From Dysidea avara (taxonomy: Eukaryota; Porifera; Demospongiae; Dictyoceratida; Dysideidae), in contig NC_089272.1 in NCBI RefSeq assembly GCF_963678975.1, forward strand, positions 25,857,471 to 25,921,470: a stretch of DNA of 64,000 nt, read 5' to 3'. Positions 21,426-64,000 of this stretch are shown piece by piece. The notes beneath the pieces were generated by a model. That model saw only the letters and a program-made list of their open reading frames with translations. It was not told the origin of the DNA and did not search any database. Every line of letters starts with the position of its first letter. Position 1 is the first letter of the stretch. The position numbers and the translations under genes are program-made.

Positions 21426-22202
21426 TCTACAGGGGCTGCACGTAGCTACCTTAATAGACAAGTACGCGACATGGGTAACCAATGGTATGTGGATTATGGT
21501 TAATTGTTTACATATATATATATATGAAGCTGTGGAATCGTAGTCACACAGATAGTCGTGACAACGATAATAGTCATAGCTGCATACTCTACTAGCAGCT
21601 AGCTACACATTGACAGTGGAAAAGCTGATCAGAGACTCACTCCTGTGTGTAAGTGTGTGTATAGATTACACGTATAACTGTAACACGTTTTGCTAGTTGT
21701 ATGTGCATAGTTCAGTTGCATGGTTTATATCAATGACAGTTCCGAAACAGTTGCATATGTATAGCTAGCTACACCCTACTTTTTTCTCGCACTAGATGTT
21801 AGATGCCACATACTGTAGCTACAGTACAAGGTCGACATTGTAGCAGAATTATTAACTAGTAGCAAAAGACTTCACAAAAATGAATACATGTACGTACGAA
21901 GCTATAGCTAACTAGCTATATATGCTCAAGCTAAATTTAATATTGTGAGCGTAGCTATAGCCTATTATTGCTGCTGGTGACATTATGAATTTTGTCACTG
22001 AAGAGACTGGGTTATACAATAGGACAAGCCTATAAACGTAGCTACTCCTCACAAAAAGTGAAATTAGAAGTAGACGGACAACTTCAATAAAATTTCTTTC
22101 AATGCCGCTTTAGCTACGTACCACTTCCCCTTGAAGGCAGGCAGAGTTTTAGCAGTGGATTATACGCCACCTAGCCAGCTATATACAGAATATTACTGCT
22201 GT
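21426..22202. other. Non-coding
   Basis: Short TA runs (~21518) and GTAGCTA-rich sequence. No gene seen. Confidence 0.4.
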
Positions 22203-22381
22203 GTTCACCAGAGTTGAAACGGGGTCACTATTGCTGACCCGAGTGCCGACTAGCGCGTTAAGCACGAGGTGTCTATACTTAACGATGGTGACTAGTCAGT
22301 AGGCAAGATTCCACGTAAATTTGCATAAAGCAAGATACGTTTCCTGCAAGTAGGTGTGGCTTTGCGCATACCTAACACACC
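22203..22381. repeat. Dispersed repeat with GGGTCA palindrome (inverted partner at 24820-24920)
   Basis: GGTGAACAC/GTTCACC, GTTGAAAC and GGGTCA...TGACCC occur here in the order that appears reversed at 24820-24920. The two copies flank the LINE remnants in inverted orientation. Confidence 0.5.
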
Positions 22382-22459
22382 ATGATTTTAAAAAGTACGA
22401 CACATTCCGATATAAAATGGGCGTGGCTCACGAAAGAAATTAGCCTTGACCTATCTCGT

Positions 22460-22935
22460 ACAATAACAATCGATGCCCTTTCACAGGATCAGCCTGGGGT
22501 TCTTAGGGAACAGAGAGCTTCTTATGATGATGGGTTGCGCCCTGGCGATGTTTTTCATCCTGACTTCCAGCATGGTCGTCCAGCTTACTTCGATGTCTCC
22601 ATACGCTGCACCACTCAGCCTGCTTTTATCTCCTCCTGTGCTTCATGTGCTGGGGTGGCTGCTGCTGCTGGAGAGGTTGCCAAGGATGAGAAGCATTTGG
22701 CAGCTGTGGAGAAGGTGGGGTCAGATTTCATTCCATTAGTTGTGGAAACATTTGGAGTTTGGACACCTTTTGCTCTAAAACCTTTACAGAATATAGCTGA
22801 CCGTACCACTCCTCGCAGCGATGTCCCTCTGAAAGTTGCTAGAAAGAACTTGCCACAACAACTGTCTGTGCAACTGTGGTCCAACAATGCTAAGATGATC
22901 TTGAGGTACTGGGCCCTTCAGGGCTCGGATGATGA
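22460..22935 (+). pseudogene. Fragment of a mobile-element protein C-terminal domain (possible PD-(D/E)XK-like)
   Basis: The frame encodes RPGDVFHPDF...RPAYFDVSI...EKDEKH...FIPLVVETFGVWTPFAL...QLSVQLWSNNAKMILRYWAL. I recognise this as a domain found with reverse-transcriptase-type elements in invertebrates. The RPxDV...FDV(S/T)...VVETFG pattern resembles a restriction-endonuclease-like fold, which is inference. It is cut off at ~22935, where a different frame of a LINE begins. No upstream RT of the same element is present. Confidence 0.6.
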
Positions 22936-22956
22936 TGACAATCCCCGGTTTCCGTA

Positions 22957-23943
22957 CTATCAGGTGTGCCTCAAGGGACTGTCTTGGGTCCCTTATTGTT
23001 TTTATTATACATTAACGATATTGCAAATAGAGTGTCATCTTCAATTCGTCTGTTTGCTGATGACTGCATCTTATACAGAGTTATTAAGTGTGAAAATGAT
23101 TCTATTATCCTTCAGCGTGATCTTGATCTATTATCTCAGTGGGCAACACTTTGGCAAATGAAGTTCAACGTATCTAAGTGTGTACTAATTCGATGCTCTC
23201 GATCACTTGATCCATTTCAATATGACTACCAACTACATAATCATATTCTAGAAGTAAGAGATGAGCATTTGTATTTGGGTGTCCTGTTACACGAATCCCT
23301 ATCATGGTCTAATCATATTACTAGAACTGCTGCAAAAGCATCACAATTATTCAACTTTTTAAGACGAAACTTGAGTAACTGTTCTCCCTCAGTTAAAGCC
23401 ACTGCCTACCTTACTATAGTTCGTCCTGTTTTAGAGTATGCAGCATCAGTATGGGACCCATACCAACAAAATGACATCTTGTCCCTAGAAAAGGTCCAAC
23501 GTAGAGCTGCTCGGTGGGCACTGTCTGACTATAATAGACTTAGCAGTGTAACTGATATGCTAGAGATTTTGGGTTGGCCGTCACTTGAATCTAGACGAAG
23601 AATTGGTCGACTACAAACATTTTATAAAGGAATCAACAACTTATCAGGATTATCCATTCCACCATATTTCTTGCCAACTCAACGATCCACCAGACACCAC
23701 CACACTCACCACTTTATCCAACCCAGTACACGGTCCAGTTATTATCAACATGCTTTTTTTCCAAGAACAATCAAAGATTGGAACAGCTTGCCAGTATCTG
23801 TCATAGAATCAGAAAACATAGATACATTTACTAATTACTTATTGTCTATCTAATTGTTTGCTGTATATCTTATGTGTATGTGTGATTTCTTTGGGGTGTT
23901 GATCGCCCCCTGGGCGCATCGGCAATTGCCGTCTGCCCAGTAA
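22957..23943 (+). pseudogene. 5'-truncated LINE: reverse transcriptase C-terminal half plus 3' tail
   Basis: From SGVPQGTVLGPLLFLLYIND onward this is a non-LTR reverse transcriptase with the catalytic LFADD, the LYLGVLL thumb region, and the C-terminal VWDPYQQNDI...LEKVQRRAARW...WNSLP pattern of CR1/L2/jockey-type LINEs. The frame stays open to a TAA at 23851. The 3' UTR contains CGCCCCCTGGGCGCATCGGC and ends in AATAAATAAAT. It is truncated at the 5' end, as usual for LINE insertions, and out of frame with 22460-22935. Confidence 0.88.
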
Positions 23944-23999
23944 CAATAAATAAATCCCCTTTTCCCTAGTAATAGTTTCCCCCCTGTAGCTAGCTGTAG

Positions 24000-24540
24000 T
24001 TTATTTATTTATTATTTATTAATGCTTTATAGTACACACATACAAGCATGAGCTTAGGTACACACACAGATACAAGAATTGACAATACACATGGTGTACT
24101 AAAGGTCTGTAGGCTTGTGCCTATACAGCCAAAAGTAGTAATTATAAAATAATAATAAAAGAACACATGATAAATTGTCTAAAACAGTGTGTAGTTAATC
24201 GAGAAATGATCAGTAACACACCGACTACAGGGACAGTGGTAGTGCAGTGTATGGGATTGAGGGGGTCAAAGTTATGAATGAAATGATTCCAGAAGTGGGA
24301 CTTGACTCTGTTTCTGATAGTATCAATAGACAGATTAATGTCAATTAATGGAAGTGCATTCCATAAGCGACAGATCCTTACAAAGTAAAAGTGTCATTGC
24401 TTGTTAGTGGTGGAGGGATTGTGATGTAATTTGAAGCCTCCTGATCTGGCACTGGTAGAGAAGGAAATGAAATGGTGATATGTAGTTGTAATAGTTGTTT
24501 GTAATAAGTTATTGTGGATCTGAAAAAAAATTAAGCGTAA
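24000..24540 (-). pseudogene. Second 5'-truncated LINE fragment, reverse orientation
   Basis: The reverse complement encodes a decayed tail with RLWNALPLIDINLSIDTIRN, the usual end of LINE RT proteins, then a 3' UTR ending in an AATAAATAAATAA-type tail at ~24000. Its orientation opposes the LINE just upstream (tail-to-tail). Confidence 0.65.
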
Positions 24541-24559
24541 AAGAACAAAACAAACAATC

Positions 24560-24800
24560 GATTAATGGGCGTGGCTCCTCATAAGCCAGCAGGCAGCTAT
24601 GACCATAGTTTCGTGCATACCTGTAGACTTTAATATCACCGATAAATGGGCGTGGCTGCACATATGGTTCCAGGCAGTCGTCCGATAAGTGGGCGTGGTT
24701 AACGGAAGAAGCTGAGTTGCATCAAGACTTGACTATGACGCGTTTATACACTTCCGTACCGTCCAACTAAACAATTTGCTCCCGTACCGTCCAACTAAAC
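24560..24800 (+). repeat. GGGCGTGG-containing dispersed repeats
   Basis: Three GATAAnTGGGCGTGG-like units occur at ~24566, ~24648 and ~24690, with a fourth at ~22418. The GC-box-like core matches KLF/Sp consensus, but the shared flanks show these are copies of a repeat. A direct duplication of CCGTACCGTCCAACTAAACA lies at ~24755-24800. Confidence 0.55.
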
Positions 24801-24819
24801 AATATGCTTCGCACGTGAT

Positions 24820-24920
24820 CCAATCCGGGTCATACCCGGATAATTTTTAAAGCGGGTCTGACCCGGACAAAATATGACCCGGGTGACACACCCGGTTTCA
24901 ACGCTGGTGTTCACCATACA
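24820..24920. promoter_or_regulatory. Cluster of GGGTC/GACCC palindromes
   Basis: CCGGGTCATACCCGG, CGGGTCTGACCCGG and TGACCCGGGTGACA lie within 80 bp. The half-site GGGTCA is close to nuclear-receptor half-sites; the partner copy at ~22215 implies this is part of a repeat. Function is unknown. Confidence 0.4.
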
Positions 24921-24952
24921 GTACCCAAGTGATAGAGTAATGCACTGGCTTA

Positions 24953-25272
24953 TGCACCTATCAATGTTATCCCCCACCTCCCCCCTCCCGGGCGTAGTGG
25001 GGGAAATGGTGGGGATTTGACTTTTTGAAAAATCAAATTCTCCACCCACTGGGGAACAACTAGTGGTCAAATCTCCATGTAGTATCGCTGAAATAAACTT
25101 TAGGAAACAGATCAATTCTCATAGCTCGCAAGCTAAAGCAAACGCCTAAAATTTCGAACGGTCAAATGCCCCACTGGTGGGGCAAAATTTCTGATCAAAT
25201 CGGCGAAAATCCCCCACTAATCCCTTAGTAAGCCCGGGAGGGGGGTAGTGGGGCTTAACATTGATAGGTGCA
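24953..25272. mobile_element. PIF/Harbinger-like MITE, 320 bp
   Basis: Imperfect ~42-bp terminal inverted repeats begin TGCACCTATCAATGTTA and are flanked by TTA on both sides (24950-24952 and 25273-25275), the 3-bp TSD typical of Harbinger elements. The interior holds GGGG/CCCC-rich inverted segments. Confidence 0.85.
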
Positions 25273-25275
25273 TTA

Positions 25276-26722
25276 GCTTGAGGTGCGTAGCTAAGCAAAA
25301 ATAAAAAAAAGATAACATCATAAATTAATAGTGCAGTGCTACCTTTGCATGCATTTGTAAAACTATCATCATGTAGAATTCCGTTGCAAACTATAGGTGA
25401 CGAAGGAAACTGGCCACAATGGGATGGGTATTTACACAGTCAATAGCCTGATATTCCCAGAAAGAATACCTATCACCTTCCAGTGTCAAGTACTTTCCAC
25501 TGCTCAGTGGTAACAGAGCCTACAATCAATTTGATTTTCATAAATTATGGACCCTACTAGAGAAATTAGAAATTTAAAAATGTTATGCATAGCTATTATA
25601 CTGTATCTACATATTGTGTGCCACTGTGTGCAAGCTTATTTATGCTAGCTATTCACTATGACTACATAAAATATTATTGTGATTAAAGTGTCAAATACTC
25701 CACAGAGGTGCATGATTAACTCTGTCTATAATATTGAATACCCTCCACATAATTTTGCAGACAGCTTACTGTTCAATTCCCAAGAGATCCATGTACAGTA
25801 GCTATTGCTGTCAGACTGTACAAAGACTTTACTTAATTATGTTGTCTGGTCAGTCACACTGTTGTGTTGTAAAGATTTCAGGCAACTTGCATCATGCATA
25901 GTACCAGTAGATTTTGTTGTAGTTTGATTATATTTAGCTATTAACACTTCCTTTTTGAAACACTATGTTACATCTTGCATACCTTATACTGAAACAGGAT
26001 TTTAAAAGGTGTCACTGGTGGATTTTTTAGTGTAGCTAAACAGACAAGCAAGTACACAATTACACGTTAATATAATTTTCTCTGGAAATCATGTAGTTGA
26101 TAAATACTGCAGGTACTGTTTGATTACCTTATGCTAGTATAAATCATTAATCATTCATAGCATAATTATACCACTTAAGCACAAATATTTTTGATATACC
26201 CTACACTAAGGTGTGGTTCATATCTATAGTTGGGATGAGGACAAGTACAAGAGGATTCACTTAGCAGATACTGTGTATTTTCTGATCCGGCTAAGTAAAC
26301 TTACCATGTACTGTATTAATGATGTCAATCCCAAATGTGACAAAAATTTTAGACGTGGAGAAAAATAATTAGAGATATATTGATAGATGCCATGGTTGGC
26401 AATTAAATGGAATTCACAAGTGCTTGTGATCTAACCCACAGTGAAATTATTTGTACATAATATTGCAATGTCAGATCAAAGGTGCACTACCATAATAGCC
26501 ACAATGTATAATAACAGATACTGTAACTGTATTGTGGGGCCATTCAAAAAATGAAATTTGGAAACTTAAACATTGTGAAATTGAAAACAGAAAATCAAAC
26601 TGAATAACTGAACTTGATATTGGTCAAATATTTCAGGTCAGGAGGTCATTAAACTATAGTGTAGGTGCATGGAAAGGCTGGCTGTATACATGTGCCTGGT
26701 TTACAAAACTTGTTTTTGTAAA

Positions 26723-26726
<4 letters not shown>
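25276..26726. other. Non-coding
   Basis: AT-rich, no gene or clear element. Confidence 0.4.

Positions 26727-26782
<56 letters not shown>
26727..26782 (+). repeat. (TG)28 microsatellite
   Basis: Uninterrupted TG dinucleotide run of 28 repeats. Confidence 0.98.
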
Positions 26783-26783
<1 letters not shown>

Positions 26784-27786
26784 CCTCGTATACTACCATG
26801 TACCCAAACGAAAATGAAGAGCAGCTCTTTTTTTTGAGGCTTTATTGAGAGAATTTGTGGGGGAAAAACACTACACTATGGTAAAACTATAAAACAGTAA
26901 ATTAGAAGATACTTCTGTGTGTTAAAAGTGGTTTGTTTAGCAAGCACTTCCTTAGAAAAATATCATGAATTAGTAGTTACAATATTTGATGCATTATTGC
27001 AAAATCAAAGACCTTTTAGCTAAAATAATAACATGGTTAGTTAATTCCAGATGAGTTAGCTACGAAGCTGCAAGGTGCCTGAATTTTAGAAGTAGTACAA
27101 CATCAACTTGTTTCTCACACTGATGTACGTATACATATGTAGTAGTAAAAGCAAGGTAACCTTATTAATCAACATATCAACATAGCTGTATGTGACTTAA
27201 TTTGATAAAATCTCATATGCACAAATATCCAGTTTCATGAGTTTGGAGAACAATATAGGAGTGTATCATCAGATTAATAGTCTGACCTGTCATTCTACAT
27301 CAATACCATGCTGAGAGGCAAAAGAATTGGATGTGTATGGAACCATAGTTTTGTCAAGTTTGGTTACATATTGTGGTCTCAATTGTGTCACTTTAAAACA
27401 TCATGAGACAGTATAAATCACACATGATAGCAGCTTTTTGGGAACTGATTGACAAATACGTGGTCTTTCATGAGATGCTCTTGTAAAAAGGAAGTTTTGA
27501 CAATTTAGGGATTTCAGCTTCAATCTTTTATTCTCAATTCGGTTTTCAGTTTCAATATTTAATTTTGCTGTTTTCAACTATATGGTGTACCCTGTGTTGT
27601 AGTAGGTAAATTTAAAGGAGTTATATCAGGGTGGTACATGTGGACTCTATTAGGTTTTAAACAAACAGCACTGCCATTCCCTGACAAGCATCAGAAAAGG
27701 TACAATAAAATATAAGCTTAGGCTTCTTAGAGATGTAACATAAACCAGTTGTGTCATGATTGACTTAACCTATACTCATCCTTAAT
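26783..27786. other. Non-coding
   Basis: No gene seen. A weak relative of the TGTGACCGGATTTG MITE end is at ~27330-27375. Confidence 0.35.
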
Positions 27787-27955
27787 CAGATGGCTGCAGG
27801 TTTGAGGCTGCCCAGGTCCAGTGATGGATTCCTTTCTCCTTTCTCCACCTTTTCAAACACACTTTCTGTAACAACTTTAAACAGGCTGTAGGACCAGGTG
27901 TCCTACAGACCTTCAGCACTTGTGCTGTAAAACCTTAATAAATAATATCCATTCG
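27787..27955 (+). mobile_element. SINE copy 1 (tRNA-like head)
   Basis: Shares GGCTGCAGGTTTGAGGCTGC, TGTCCTACAGACCTTCAGCA and an AATAAAT tail with copies at 28048 and 30129. The GGTTTGAGG in B-box position is one step from the copy 2 box. Confidence 0.75.
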
Positions 27956-28047
27956 GTTCCACATGGGGTACTTAGAGATAATACACTCTCTAGAGTTCCT
28001 ATGGATAAATATACATGAAATTGACTAGAAGAAAACATCCTGACTGC

Positions 28048-28243
28048 CTGGCAGACTCATGTAAGTGTTCGAGCGCTAATCGGATGGCTGCAGGTTCAAG
28101 GCTGCCCAGGTCCAGTCATGGATTTTTTCTCCTTTCTCCACCTTTCCAAACACACTTTCTGTAATAACTTTAAACAGGCTGTAGGACCAGGTATCCTACA
28201 GACCTTCAGCACTTGTGCTGTAAAGCCTTAATAAATAAATAAC
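28048..28243 (+). mobile_element. SINE copy 2 (best B box)
   Basis: CTGGCAGACTCATGTAAGTG starts the unit, and GGTTCAAGGC at 28093-28102 matches the RNA polymerase III B box of tRNA-derived SINEs. It ends in TAATAAATAAATAA. It lies about 100-130 bp upstream of the signal-peptide exon. Confidence 0.78.
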
Positions 28244-28373
28244 ACTGATATCATTAAATGGATGATACAGCTGCAGAACAAAATTTATTTTGAAAAATTG
28301 CCAACTACCTATGAACTGATTATATATATTTGTAGTTTGTATATAACATGTTTTATTTCAGTATAGCGACATC

Positions 28374-60052
<31,679 letters not shown>

Positions 60053-61213
60053 GTAAGTACAGTAGATAGTCTTATATATAGCATAACATGCAACATACAC
60101 TATACATACAGTATTCTTCTGTATGTATTCAATTCAAAACTATGCCAGCAAATAGTATAACAATTCTTCAGTAAAACCATGTATATCAATGAGTCGGTAG
60201 CACAGGATTCTACGTAATACTGTAGTAACTTGAAGTCCTTGAGTTGTGGTACCTGAGTGCAGTGAGAGCATTACTACAAGGTGTAAGGGTTACTAAATTA
60301 CATACAACTCTGTGTTTTGAAGTCATAGACTATAACCTCTACTTAAGGCTTTCACAGCATCTGACAAAAGCTGCTACAGAAACCAGACTCACTAGTTCTG
60401 AAGAAAAGATAGAGTGGAATATGCATAAGCCCAGCAGTCCATTTGTGGTAAAAACACGAATTCAGTTTTGTGTTCGTGGAAGCCAGTTTATCTCAAATCT
60501 GGTCACATATACAGTAATAAAAGGACATATTTTTTTTGTTACACATGCTTGTTTCTCCATAATATTATTACATACTTGTGCTACATGTTTATGTCACACG
60601 TCTAGTTGTCTATCTATACATACTGTATTATTATTATTATTATGTCAATTACATGTAACGTGAGCAAATGATGAAACCAATTATCACCAAATTCCACAAG
60701 TTTTCACTTAGTTGTCCATCATGATTTATATTAGTAAAGTTTGTTGCTATATATCTCTACTTCATTTAGCTTTTAAAAACATAATAGTACATATGTAAAA
60801 TTATATAGTGTATATACTTATAATTATTCAGTATGCATTTGAATTTTAGTATCAATTTGGTGCTGCTGCATATATAGGCGTATTTAGGCTGGCATAATGC
60901 TTCTTCCCTAGCCCTAGCTATGCACATAATTATTGTGCTTGGGAATTTGTTATATAATTATAATAATGCATATTAAACCATGACAATCTATTGGAGTCTT
61001 GGATGTTAACGCTCTAAACTTTTAGGCATTATACCATAAAACAGGAAATTTTTCATACACAAAATATTCGTTATTTTAAAATTCGTTTTGATAAAATTTT
61101 AGTGTGTTAGGCCACCCACGAAAATATTTTAGTACAAATTTGCATGCAAACTACAGAGTATCAACTATTTAGTGTCTATTCATTCTCAACACAATCTCTG
61201 AGCCATGCATCCT
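60053..61213. other. aGPCR intron, no TM4 exon seen
   Basis: I searched for a TM4-type G(W/Y)GxP stretch and found none. An (ATT)n run is at ~60630. The 139-codon ORF at 60244 contains part of a TGTGACC-type repeat and is not supported. Confidence 0.4.
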
Positions 61214-62079
61214 CAGGGGCGGATCTAGGATTTATAAAAGGGGGGGGGGCTAACTCAAGGTACTAATCTCTTGGCTAAAGGTGTGCGAAGCACACTTCCC
61301 AGCATGCGAAACATGCTGGAATTAGGGGGGTCTGGGGGTATGCCCCCAGGAAAATTTTGAAAAATAGATGCTAAAATACTGCAATTTGGAGACATTTCCA
61401 CATAAAATTCATGATATTTTCTGCCTGTAGATATTTTATATACTGCCTATAGACTACAGATATGGCTCTCTGAAGCATTTGCTAATGGAAAAGTTTGGGT
61501 AGGTACAGACAACCAAGTACATGATGCACCCCTCTCACAATTGCACAACACTGAATAGGTGCATGTTAGAATAATAATGTTGAAAGTGGAAAATTTTGAA
61601 ATTTGAACAATACAAGATTGAATCTGAGAGCATTTTCAATGGAAATTGTGTACCTGAATTAAGTATTGCCATACATATTAACTACACAAGTAGATGAATG
61701 AAGCCCTTTAAACAGACCAATGCACTTCATTGTATGTTTAGGTGCAGTGGAAAAATTCCATAACAGAACCAACTACATGTTTCCAGTGAATGTTCTATTA
61801 GAGTAGTTAGTTGACTGCTCTATTAGAGTATCTTGATCTTGTACACCTCCAATGCTGATCCGTGTCCTTGTTGCATAAACTTTAGCATAAATCCACTGAT
61901 AATACATTGGAAAGATGTTTATAAGGTGGTTTATGAGTATTTGTATTATTAGTGATCATATAATTATGCTAAGATAAAATTTCATTATAATACTCAGCAT
62001 ATTGATCAAGTAAAGCCTAAATATGAAGGGGGGGAGGGGGGGCTTCAGCCCCCAAAGCCCCCCCCCTGGGTCCGCCCCT
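61214..62079. mobile_element. MITE with CAGGGGYGGATCYAGG ends, copy 3 (866 bp)
   Basis: CAGGGGCGGATCTAGG to CCCTGGGTCCGCCCCTG with 6-bp CATCCT flanks. G-runs and C-runs near the ends can pair. Carries the motif CTCTATTAGAGTATCTTGAT at ~61822. Confidence 0.85.
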
Positions 62080-62445
62080 GCATCCTATATTGTAGGAAGT
62101 AGCCACCCCTTGCAAACTTTGATTGAGTCACGTGCAGTTAGCTACGTGATCCTCGTAATGAAACACAATTTACAAGGTTAACAGACAAGGAAGCCTGGGG
62201 TATATTTGGTATCGAATCCCAGTTGGAACCCACAATGTTAATACCCAACACCATTGCGCATGCAAATGGCCATCACACGATCTCTACTCGTGCAGAAGGG
62301 CTGCTATTTGGAATTGCTTCAGTCATAAAAATTGAATCTGCCACAAACATGCCAAAAATAGTCACCTTCTTACCTACCCTTGACTAATCATCCTGAGCTG
62401 CACCGTTTACACCCAAACTATGCATAGCAGGATGTTAATGTGATA

Positions 62446-62900
62446 TTAACGAATCATGGTTTCTTCACTAGACCAATACTTTGTAATGTGTGATGTCCCA
62501 CCCAACAGGAAGCTTGCACTTTGGATGACACCATTGTGTTTACTTTTATAAATCAACTGCACTGACAAAAAATCTCCTTCAATAGTGCCACAGAAAACAA
62601 CTGTTATCTGGTGCTTATCCTTCAACCCATTTTTGAACCTTTCTTGTCCATGGTCCAAGATGAATGTACAATGTTAAGACCAGTCTGATTCCAGTTCAAC
62701 ACTAGCTGTGGTGGGACATCTTCCATTGTAACACTTTCCTTTTGAAAACTTTCTTGATTTCAGCAAAATTGGTTCTGGTGCACTGTATTTACTGTACAAT
62801 GGCTTTTTGTTGTACAAAGTCAATAGAGAATAAGCCAAATACGTATTGATTACTTTGCAGCACCCATAACCACTGCAACTAAAATATTCCACTTCCCGCT
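62446..62900 (-). pseudogene. Decayed pogo/Tigger-type transposase fragment (DDE domain)
   Basis: Across shifted frames the minus strand gives NFAEIKKVFKRKVLQWKM, LVLNWNQTGLNIVHSSWTM, then GLKDKHQITVVFCGTIEGDF and KYWSSEETM. These match the DDE-superfamily endonuclease of pogo/Tigger elements (the NWxQTG catalytic region, KxQITxVFCG and HWSxEETM blocks). At least one frameshift and several stops make it inactive. Confidence 0.8.
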
Positions 62901-63245
62901 CTTACATTTTTAATGTAAGCCTGAACCTTCTGGTACATATCATCATCAGTAAACTTGGATCTTCCACATCACATTTTTTTGTAGCTTGTTTTAACAGCTG
63001 ACTCTACTAGCTTGATATGTTTTTGTTAACTGCACAATGATATGCATCACTGATATATAGACCTTACTGCTGTTTTACTCAAGGATACTATAGAATATTT
63101 GTACTGTCATTGAAACTCCTAGATACTTACCATTATTACTGCTATTGTTGTGGTGTAGCTACAGTAACTAAACCTATGTATTAAAATATGCAATATTTTA
63201 TAATTACCTGTCTATCATGTAAGTTCACTTCATTTCAGTCAAAAC
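62901..63245. other. Non-coding
   Basis: No exon or element ends identified. Confidence 0.35.
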
Positions 63246-63564
63246 CAGGGCTGTACCGAGGGGGTTTCCAGGGGTTTCAGAAAACCACTTTGGATTTTAC
63301 ACACTACTTGAAACATTAAGAAAATTAATTGTAACCTCAGGTTTCCAGACTCTGGAATCTATCATGGAACGGGACACATTTTAAACTTTTATCTTAGTTT
63401 CTAACATGATAGCAACACTTATAGCATTGTTCTGAGTTATGATTTTGGTGAAAAGATCGAGATACTCTAATAGAGCAGTCAGGTAATATAAATAAATTAC
63501 TCTTATATAACAGTCACTTAGCTGTAGTGGAAACCCCTTTTCAAAATTCCTGCGTACGCCCCTG
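63246..63564 (+). mobile_element. CAGGGG/5-bp-TSD MITE, copy 3
   Basis: CAGGGCTGTACCGAGG to GCGTACGCCCCTG, flanked by AAAAC / CAAAC (4 of 5). Same orientation and close in sequence to copy 2. Confidence 0.88.
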
Positions 63565-64000
63565 CAAACATTTCATCGTTGTGCTTGATAAGTACTGTAA
63601 GCACTGTCTAGCTGTGCCGGACATAACATTCTTTTCCATGGTTGAATCATAGCTAACTGCATAAACGCTCACACTCTAATTAAACTGCTTTAGTCTACTT
63701 CACCAATTATATACCCTTTGGACTATGTATCTACTGTATGGCCGAATGTTTAGCTAGTATCATTATAAAGATCCACCAGTATGTAGATATTCCAGGCTGA
63801 TACTAAAGCTAGCTACCTCTCAGTCTACCTCACTAGCTAGTCACGATAACTGCTATATACTCATCTTTATACAAGGATTATATTATTCTCCTGTGACAAG
63901 GTTCAGGCTTACACTTGTTCATTTAATATTGAAAACAGTTGCTTATGGAGGTAGTTGTACATGTCTTGACAGTGGTCCCTCAGTTTGGGTCAGGCAAATT
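63565..64000. other. Non-coding to the window end
   Basis: CAGTGGTCCCTCAGTTTGGG from 63970 resembles the start of another pogo-type terminal repeat, cut by the window edge. Confidence 0.35.

Noticed and set aside
22382..22460. Start of the ORF before the RPGDVF domain as a real N-terminus
   Set aside because: This stretch belongs to the GGGCGTGG dispersed repeat; the frame happens to be open.
60244..60663. 139-codon ORF after TM3
   Set aside because: Lacks TM4 features and contains a fragment of the TGTGACC-type repeat; phase with the TM3 exon is not supported.

Overview
This is an AT-rich, transposon-laden stretch of animal nuclear DNA. Genes are split by short GT-AG introns, one gene encodes an adhesion GPCR with Ig domains and a GAIN/GPS module, and most of the rest is MITEs, LINE and SINE fragments, satellites and one autonomous Helitron. 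No bacterial operon logic, tRNA, rRNA or CRISPR array is visible. The repeat style and the aGPCR make a demosponge (haplosclerid/Amphimedon-like) my best guess, but this is inference and no phylogenetic test was possible. LAYOUT. 1-2044: satellite array of ~31-bp units plus a flanking module; the same composite lies in inverted orientation at 46998-50311. 2045-~11640: a Helitron-type element with one intact 2071-codon ORF (2837-9052) encoding hydrophobic leader, 2A-like ribosome-skipping peptide, zinc-ribbon-like cysteines, AT-hook-like repeats, HUH/Y2 Rep, PIF1-like helicase, basic linker and OTU protease. It is followed by a tail holding a decayed copy of the linker and twelve tandem ~137-bp units, each carrying a splice donor and acceptor 54 nt apart. 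12065-13273: a two-exon gene for a proline-rich RGG protein I do not recognise. 13274-28360: mostly non-coding, with MITEs, two LINE remnants (22.4-24.5 kb), a Harbinger-like MITE, a TG microsatellite and SINEs. 28374-60052 and beyond: one large gene on the + strand, with a signal peptide exon, four Ig exons in an A-B-A-B tandem duplication, GAIN exons, the GPS exon and exons for TM1, TM2 and TM3; the remaining TMs are not found and presumably lie past the window. The TM1 exon has a one-base frameshift, so this copy may be a pseudogene or the assembly may be wrong. Its introns are filled with transposons, many with clear target-site duplications, and with a ~534-bp CCTG tetranucleotide expansion. 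HOW THINGS FIT. The Helitron ORF looks recently active. It combines DNA nicking and unwinding (Rep-Hel) with a predicted deubiquitinase-like OTU, and a 2A peptide could release the Rep-Hel part from a hydrophobic leader. The aGPCR ectodomain grew by duplication of a two-exon, phase 1-1 block. Nested MITEs date events within that duplication.
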